Shown here in pieces: positions 57,671-64,000 of a stretch of DNA of 64,000 nt. Every line of letters begins with the position of its first letter. The first letter of the stretch is position 1. Under the pieces are notes generated by a model, which saw only the letters and a program-made list of their open reading frames with translations, did not search any database and was not told the origin of the DNA. The translations under genes were made by a program, and so were the position numbers. The stretch comes from Hymenopus coronatus (taxonomy: Eukaryota; Arthropoda; Insecta; Mantodea; Hymenopodidae). The stretch spans positions 8,982,501 through 9,046,500 of the forward strand of contig CM060887.1 of NCBI GenBank assembly GCA_030762935.1, given 5' to 3'.

Positions 57671-57817
57671 TGCACGGACCTTAATGTAAAAATGGCTGTT
57701 TTGGATTCCCGGGGATTCAAAACATGTATTTCCGGTGAAATATCGGATTCGAATTTTTGGGTGGAATTCACTATTTTCTCTATACACTGTACATAGTACG
57801 TGTAGAGAAAGCAAAAA
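56961..57817 (+). mobile_element. HLE copy, full length
   Basis: ATGTGTTGCATTCACATG start, CA run at about 57640-57668, hairpin with a shortened centre (CACTGTACATAGTACG), end AGAGAAAGCAAAAA. Confidence 0.87.
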
Positions 57818-58105
57818 GGTTTATCACATAATATTTTTGTTTTAACGAGAATTACATTTTTTGTGTATTATTTCTTAAAGTTTAACCGTAATGCAAAATT
57901 CTTAAACATTTATTCAGAATAAACAGGTCTTCAGAGGTATTCCAAGAAAATTAAAAATATACATTATATGTGTGATGGAGATATTTTTAAAATACGGTAT
58001 TTGAATCAAAATGTTTAAGGTCATTTTTGGAAAAGGGTAGTTGGTGGTAGGGGATGCTTAGAAGTCATTAATCATAAATAACAAGATTGGTTTTTAACCG
58101 TCTTT
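57818..58105 (+). mobile_element. HLE fragment, internal
   Basis: From TTATCACATAATATTTTTGT to AACCGTCTTT. It stops at the start of the CA segment, where MLE-C coding sequence begins. Confidence 0.7.
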
Positions 58106-58575
58106 ACGACGTTTGCGGAGAGCCATTCAAAACAAACGAAGAGGGATGCTGACTTGAGGAATTGTGTTGATCCATGACAACGCTCGTCCACACAACCCAT
58201 CGGCTCCTTGAACAATTTCAATGGGACATTTTCAACCATCTGCCGTACAGTCCTAACCTGGCACCCAGCGACTTTCACCTTTTCCCTGAACTGAAGACGT
58301 GGCTAGGAGGGCAGCACTTTCAAACCAACGAAGATTTTCAAAACAACGTCAATGCTCATTTGAAATCATTTGCGGCAACATTTTTTGAAGCGGGTATTGC
58401 AAAGCTTGTGCACAGGTACGATAAATGTCTCAATCTTTTCGGTGATTATGTTGAAAAGTAACCATAAGTGCACAAAACTTTTAGTAATAAAATAATTGTT
58501 TTCTATAAACTTATCTTTTATTTATACCCTTTCGGAGGTTGAAAAAAAAAAAAAAAAAGAAAAAAAAGGCCCTCG
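58106..58575 (+). pseudogene. MLE-C transposase 3' part, mariner DD34D
   Basis: Encodes, with one frameshift or stop near 58155-58200, the HDNARPH motif, then SPNLAPSDFHLFPELK, WLGGQHFQTNEDFQNNVNAH and the terminal FGDYVEK stop at 58461. The D of SPD is N here, while the catalytic PSD is kept. The 3' untranslated region and terminal repeat follow to CCTCG. It lacks the N-terminal half; the left border abuts an HLE fragment. Confidence 0.87.
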
Positions 58576-59076
58576 CAGTTATAAGAAAGCAAGAAAAATA
58601 CCTTCTCTATACATTATGTGAATGGAATACATAATATATGTTTTCATGTTTAAAATGAAAATATCACTTAAGCTTACTGTGTTATTCTTACACTAAAACT
58701 GGCTATAAAGGTATAACAGGTAAAAACAAGAAATGTTGAGGGCAACCTGGCAAACGGCTGTGTCCTAAAGCGTGGCCACAAGGAATAACCAGACGGAGAA
58801 TGGAGGATTGTTTCGAAATGATGATGTGGTTTGTGTTACTTTCTATGAAGCAGATGCCTCATCTCCTGGGACTCTGGGTTCAGAACTCTCCCTTCCGGCC
58901 CAGTAATTTTCATTACCTTGTCATCATTTCAGCCGCACACAACGTTGGTAACCCTGCGATGCAGCACAGTCACTTGTTAACAAACTTACTACACGTGTTT
59001 TATTCGTCAAATAAAAATGTAATGTGCTATATTCACATTGTTTTCTCCACACTATCTTGTTTAATACTTTGTCTAG
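58576..59076. other. Unique region
   Basis: A 126-codon open frame at 58800-59180 has no recognised domain and extends into an HLE relic. No gene supported. Confidence 0.35.
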
Positions 59077-59234
59077 CTCATATACACAATGTAGATAGTA
59101 GATACAGAATTTACTGTATTCCTCCCGAAAAAGTGATACCGAGATTTCACCCCGGAAATATTGGTTTTGAGGAGCCCTGAATCGAAAAAATGCATTTTAG
59201 AAAGAACTCAACCTGTGAATGAGTATGTACAGTA
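59077..59234 (-). mobile_element. HLE fragment, hairpin end, diverged
   Basis: CACAATGTAGATAGTAGATA then GATACCGAGATTTCACC and GCATTTTAGAAAG; the next HLE begins at 59235. Confidence 0.65.
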
Positions 59235-59711
59235 TTTTTACTTTCTCTACACGTACTATGTACATAGTGTGTAGAGAAGGTATTGTAATGCACCCAAAAA
59301 TTACATACCAAGATTTCACCAGAAATGCATGGTCCGCCTGAATCAAAAAAAAAAAAATCTGGAAAAAGGTACGTGTATGTGCGTGTGTGTATGTGTGTGT
59401 ATCTGTGGACAGTATAGCTCAAAAACGAAAAGTCCGTTAAATACCAAACTTGGTATTTAAGTTTGGCATCTTGCAAGGATGGGACACGAATATTTTCAAA
59501 AAAATGTTAAAAATGGGTCTAACGATTAAAGATATTTAGAAGACAAATAGAATGTATATCCTGGACTTTCTGGGAATAGCTTCTAAAAACCTGTATTTCT
59601 GGATACATTTTGCTTAAATTTGCGTAACTGGTAAAACTGTAAGAAATAGACAAAAACTAACTACACAAAAAAATTAGATCTCGTTAAAACACGCAATTTA
59701 AGCTATATGAA
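59235..59711 (-). mobile_element. HLE copy, outer, first part
   Basis: TTTTTACTTTCTCTACACGT to GCAATTTAAGCTATATGAA, interrupted at the internal T-run site by 59712-60557. Resumes at 60558. Confidence 0.87.
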
Positions 59712-60557
59712 TTTTTAATTTCTCTACACCTACTATGTACATAGTGTATAGAGAAGGTATTGCACTCCAACCAAAAATTCGATACCGAGATTTCACCGGA
59801 AATATATGTTTTAAGATCCCCAGTATCCAAAAAAAAAGCATTTTCACAAAAAGGTCCGCGTATATGTGTGTGTGTCCGTGTGTCTGTAAACACGATAACT
59901 CAAAAACGAAAAATCGGTAAAATAACAAACTTGGTATCTTCCAGGGATGGGACATGATGATTTTGAACCCCCCCCCCCTCCCACCCCACACTATACTTTA
60001 CCTGGAACTTTTTTCGAAATGTTTTATTTTGTTAAAAATGGCTCTAAGGATTTGGTTTAAAAATATCGTATATTAAATATATTTATTTATCTGACAAATA
60101 AAGTGTATATTTTGAATTTTCTGGGAGTAGCTTCTGAAGACTACTTTATTCTGGATGTTTTTTACGGCATTTTGCATAACTGCTAAGAGATAGACAAAAC
60201 TTACGTTACAAAAAATCGAGAGCACCTTAAAACACATAATTTATGTTATATGTACTTTTTTCGTGGATAATGTTTTTGGTTTCACCTTCAAAAAATTATA
60301 CTTTTCTCATACAGGATTTTGTCAACTCAAGTCCATACAAACAAAGTTACTTCAGTGACATAGCAACCAGCTTTTGACTTCACTTTTACTTATGGCACTC
60401 CCTCATTTCACTTTTACTTATAAGGAAGCAGAAATTGTACAATTTCTGCTAATTTTTTCTCGATTAGCATGAAGTAAATAGAAGCATCAGCGTTTTAACT
60501 ATAATTTGTTGCAGAGATGTAGAGAAAGTCATGTGAATGGAACACATCAGATTTTTT
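59712..60557 (-). mobile_element. HLE copy, full length, nested in an HLE
   Basis: TTTTTAATTTCTCTACACCT to GAACACATCAGATTTTTT. The outer element continues on both sides without loss. T runs lie at both borders. Confidence 0.9.
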
Positions 60558-60870
60558 CATGTAGCTAACCGTTTTGAAGATATTCCTTATTATTAATTTA
60601 AGTTTTAAAATACTGAAAACATTTTCATACACAAACTTTTCAATTCCTAGTCATTAAAAGAAACGGATTTCAATCCCTTGGCAACCACATTTTAAAACAT
60701 TTGACTGCAGGTTTAGATTAGTGTATTCCCTTACTTCCCTGCTGCTTATAATGAAGGAAGGAATACACTAATGTTTATATCGATTATCATTAAGCAGATA
60801 GAAGGATAAGTTTACTAACTATAGTTAGTTGCAGATATGTAGAGAAAGTCATGTGAAAGGAGCACATCAG
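60558..60870 (-). mobile_element. HLE copy, outer, second part
   Basis: Resumes with CATGTAGCTAACCGTTTTGA and ends AGCACATCAGATTTT, completing 59235-59711. Confidence 0.85.
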
Positions 60871-61014
60871 ATTTTTACTTTCTCTAGCCCCATATGTGCA
60901 ATGTAAAAAAGGATTGAGAAGGTATTGTAATGCATCCAAAATTTCGATACCGAGATTTCACCGGAAATATATGTTTTGGGGTCCCCTGAGTCCGAAAAAA
61001 GCATTTTAAAAAAA
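60871..61014 (-). mobile_element. HLE copy, variant hairpin, first part
   Basis: TTACTTTCTCTAGCCCCATA start (GCCC variant) to GCATTTTAAAAAAA, interrupted by the plus-strand HLE 61015-61870. Continues at 61871. Confidence 0.82.
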
Positions 61015-61870
61015 TCTGATGTGTACCATTCACATGACTTTCTCCATATCCCTGCAACAAATAATTCTTAAAAAGCTTATACTTCTATTTACTTTATGCT
61101 AATCAGAAAAAATTAGCAGAAATAGTCTTATTACTCGCTTCCTTGTTAGTAGAAGCGAAATAAGGGACAACTGTAGGTTAAACTGATAGTCAAAAGCTGG
61201 TTTCTATGTCAATGAAGTTCCTTTGTTTATATGGATAGGAGTTGACAAGTTCCTGTATGAGAAAGGTATACGTTTTTCAAAGCTGAAACCAAGAAAAAGG
61301 AATATCTCAAAAACGATCAACTCCAGGAAAAAAATGTATATAGCATAAATTGTGTGTTTTAACGTGCTCTATATTTTTTGTGTGTTAAATTTTGGCCCCT
61401 CTCTTACGGTTTAGTAGTTATGCAAAATTCATCCAGAATAAAGTACTCTTCAGAGGCTATTCCCAGAAAATTCAAGATATACATTTTATTTGTGAGGTAT
61501 ATATCTTTAATATACGAAATTTTAATCAAAATCTTTAGAGCCATTTTTGAGAAAATAAAAATTTTCGAAAAAAGTTCCATGTAAAGGGTAGTTGGGGATG
61601 GGGGGATTTTTCTCAAAATCTTCGTGTCGCATCCCTGGAAGATACTAAACTCAAATACCAAGTTTGGTATTTTACCGACTTTTCGTTTTTGAGTTATCGT
61701 GTTCACAGACACACGGACACACACACGGACGTTTTTGTGAAAATGCTTTTTTTGGATATTGGGGACCCTAAAACATATATTTCCGGTGAAATCTCGGTAT
61801 CGAATTTTTTGGTGGAGTGCAATACTTTCTCTATACACTATACACATAGTGCGTATGGAGAAATTAAAAA
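61015..61870 (+). mobile_element. HLE copy, full length, nested in an HLE
   Basis: TCTGATGTGTACCATTCACA to GGAGAAATTAAAAA. It sits in the A-run before the GT tract of the outer element. Its own CA segment is short. Confidence 0.9.
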
Positions 61871-61874
61871 ATCC

Positions 61875-61918
<44 letters not shown>

Positions 61919-62607
61919 GTCTGTGGAAGCATAGCCCCAAAACAAAACGACCGTTAAATAGCAAACTTGGTATTTAGGTTTAGTATCTTCCAAGGATGCG
62001 ACACGAAGATTTTCAAAACTTTCCCCACCACAAACTACCCTTTACATGGAAAAAATTTCGAAAATTTTGATTTTCTTAAAAATGGCTCTAACGATTTTGA
62101 TTAAAATCCCGTATATTAAAGCCATTTATGACCGAAATAAAATGTATATCTCGAACTTTTTAGGAATAGCCTCTGAAGACTTCTTTATTCTGGATGAATT
62201 TTGCTAAATTGTGCTTAACTGCTAAACCGTAAGAGATAGAGAAAAACTACAGTTTTTGTCCTTTACGTCTTTATTGTAGAGGTAACCGTTTCCGAGATAT
62301 TCCTTGTTATTGTTTTCAAATGTGAGGTACTTAAACGTTTCTCACACAGAAAGTGTCTGTTTTTCTTTTGTTCTACTCCTGGCCAAGCAAAAAAGTGATT
62401 TGCACTGACAATCGCATAACGATAGCTTTTAAAACATTTGACAATCACTTTAGCATAGTGCATTCCCTTATTCTCTTCTACTTATAAGGAACTAAGTAAG
62501 AACATTCTGCTAACATTTATCTTGATTAGCATTGTGTACAAAGAAGAAGAATCTTTTGTAGGGGTTTTGTAGCTAGAGAAGGTCATGTGAGTGTAACACA
62601 TCAGATT
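61871..62607 (-). mobile_element. HLE copy, variant hairpin, second part
   Basis: Resumes with ATCCGTATGTGTGTG (GT run 61878-61914) and ends TAACACATCAGATTG. Confidence 0.85.
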
Positions 62608-62662
62608 GTTTGGATGGAATACAATCTTCCTCTACTTACTATAGATAGTAGAGAAAGTATAA
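62608..62662 (+). mobile_element. HLE hairpin-end relic
   Basis: GGATGGAATACAATCTTCCT then a hairpin centred ACTAT-AG-ATAGT and GTAGAGAAAGTATAAA. Confidence 0.65.
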
Positions 62663-63117
62663 ATGGAATTGCCGTCAGTAAACTTTCTGTCCCATTATAA
62701 ACAACATTAAAAGACAATAATTTCCGAGTTTTACTATTGATATTCCAGCAGATATTACGAAGTTAAAATCGACTTTAGAAAGTTTAAACGTCGGTGCTGG
62801 CAAACAAAAAGAAAGTTAAGGTTATTCTGTGCGGTGGGGAGTCTTTATGGGTTCTCAAGTTTAACTGAAAATTTCCTACATAATTTGGAGCGGCTTCGTT
62901 TATGGGCCTGTTGCAACCCTCGCTTAATTCGCTGAAATAATCTCTTATAATGAAATGATTAGGGTTAAGTTGTTATCGAGTATAATAAGCTGTTCCTCAG
63001 TTTACAAAATCTCCCCTAAACACGTAAGGGACGAGCCGTGCAACAAAATATCTTTAATTTAAAGATTCCCGAATTTTACCAGATTGCCTCAGGACTATCT
63101 TTCATGAAAACTCCTGA
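62663..63117. other. Unique spacer
   Basis: No recognised feature. Confidence 0.35.
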
Positions 63118-63487
63118 TTTTTACTTTCTCTACAGGCACTACATATATAATGTATAGAGAAAGTATTGTAATGCATCCAGAAATTCGATACCGAGTTTTC
63201 ATCGCAAATATATGTTTTGAGACCTCCTGAATCCCCCCCCCCCAAAACACTTTTGAAAAATAACCCTGTTTGTATGTATGTCTGTGGGCAGCATAGCTCA
63301 AAAACGAAAACACCATTAAATATCAAACTTGGTATTTTAAAGTAAATCCCCCCACCTCAATCTACCCTTTAAATGCAAAATTTTTCGAAAATATTGAGAT
63401 TGTCGCTTTAGCCTGTGCATTTTATTATTTCACCTTTACTTAAAAGAACAGCAAGAGGACATCATGAGAATGGAACATATTTGATTT
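63118..63487 (-). mobile_element. HLE copy with a large internal deletion
   Basis: TTTTTACTTTCTCTACAGGC; jumps near 63395 from TTTTTCGAAAATATTGA to the distal ATTGTCGCTTTAGCC block; ends GAACATATTTGATTTTTT. C run at 63235-63243. Confidence 0.78.
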
Positions 63488-63945
63488 TTTCCCTTCTACT
63501 TTCAAGGAAGGAAACTTTTTGCTAATGTTTGTATCTCGATTATCATGAAGTAGATAGAAGAATAAGCTTTTTAACAATAATTGGTTACAGAGACGTAGAG
63601 AAAGTTACGTGAATGCAACACATAAGATTTTTTTTGTAAAGTTGATCATTTTTGAGATAAAATTTGTTATTGCTTTCAGTTTTAAAATACTTAAAACTTT
63701 TCTCATACGGGCATTTGTCAACTCCTTGCCGCGAATAAACGAATTTATCCGCATGGCAACAAGCTTTTAAAAGAGTTAACTATTGTGTTAGCCCTTGTTT
63801 CACTTCTACTAACAAGGAAGCAAGTAATAAGACTATTTCTGATAATTTTTTCTCGATTAGCGTGAAGTAAATAGAAAAACAAGCTTTCTAACAATAATTT
63901 GTTGCAGAGAGGTAGAGAAAGTCATGTAAATGGAACACATCAGAT
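63488..63945 (-). mobile_element. Two successive HLE TCTGATG-end fragments
   Basis: 63488-63633 and 63634-63945 each end in the HLE terminus (GCAACACATAAGATTTTTTT; GAACACATCAGATTTT). They are the exposed ends of older copies successively interrupted by newer ones. Confidence 0.75.
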
Positions 63946-64000
63946 TTTTATGCTTTCTCTATACGTACTACGTATATAGTGTACAGAGAAGGTATTGTAT
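63946..64000 (-). mobile_element. HLE copy, hairpin end, runs off the window
   Basis: TGCTTTCTCTATACGTACTA, hairpin and GAGAAGGTATTGTAT; continues beyond the right edge. Confidence 0.85.

Noticed and set aside
58800..59180. 126-codon open frame as a gene
   Set aside because: It has no recognised domain, and its 3' part runs into an HLE relic.
407..63945. CRISPR-like array, because short palindromic units recur through the window
   Set aside because: The units are the hairpin ends of 0.9-kb transposable elements at irregular spacing, in eukaryotic DNA.

Overview
The window is AT-rich animal DNA, most likely from an arthropod or another invertebrate, and is made almost entirely of transposable elements. 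The evidence is nuclear-type repeats: tRNA-derived SINEs with target-site duplications, mariner (Tc1/mariner) transposase remnants, non-LTR reverse transcriptase tails and microsatellites. I found no intact host gene, rRNA or CRISPR array. The many short open frames with runs of TH or CV are translations of (CA)n/(GT)n tracts inside one repeat family and are not genes. The species cannot be fixed from the sequence.

One family dominates: about 45 whole or partial copies of a non-autonomous element of roughly 870 bp, called HLE here (hairpin-ended, Helentron-like element). In HLE plus orientation one end reads TCTGATGTGTTCCATTCACA followed by ACTTTCTCTAC. The other end is a palindromic hairpin of about 38 nt centred on ACTATGTACATAGT, ending GTAGAGAAAGT and an A-run. 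The two 11-bp motifs are inverted repeats of each other, one subterminal and one terminal. A (CA)n tract lies at a fixed place about 150-200 bp from the hairpin end. Copies sit in A/T runs without a clear target duplication. This resembles the HINE/DINE-1 (Helentron-associated) non-autonomous elements; the assignment is inference because no RepHel protein is present here.

Layout. 0.4-5.9 kb: HLEs and a recent 2.37-kb tandem duplication whose junction is a chimeric HLE. 6-16.5 kb: nested HLEs, three SINE-1 copies and a perfect 79-bp-arm palindrome. 16.9-18.7 kb: TATG-rich DNA holding SINE-2 and a fold-back mariner (MLE-A). 19-34 kb: HLEs interleaved with six copies or fragments of a second mariner (MLE-B) and two LINE tails, one split by an HLE. 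34-47 kb: truncated head-to-head HLEs, the third mariner (MLE-C), a second SINE-2, and CT-rich tracts around an HLE. 47-49 kb: two adjacent LINE reverse-transcriptase tails. 50-64 kb: staircase-nested HLEs, SINE-3 inside an HLE, and two more MLE-C copies.

Nothing here works as a pathway. The region is a layered insertion record in which HLE copies interrupt LINEs, mariners and older HLEs. Two of the three mariner families show clear internal-deletion/fold-back forms in full copies and the third shows one such copy, none retaining a complete catalytic domain. The points worth following up are the HLE family (hairpin covariation, self-targeting, microsatellite seeding, recombination at the hairpin) and the repeated conversion of mariners to inverted-repeat forms.
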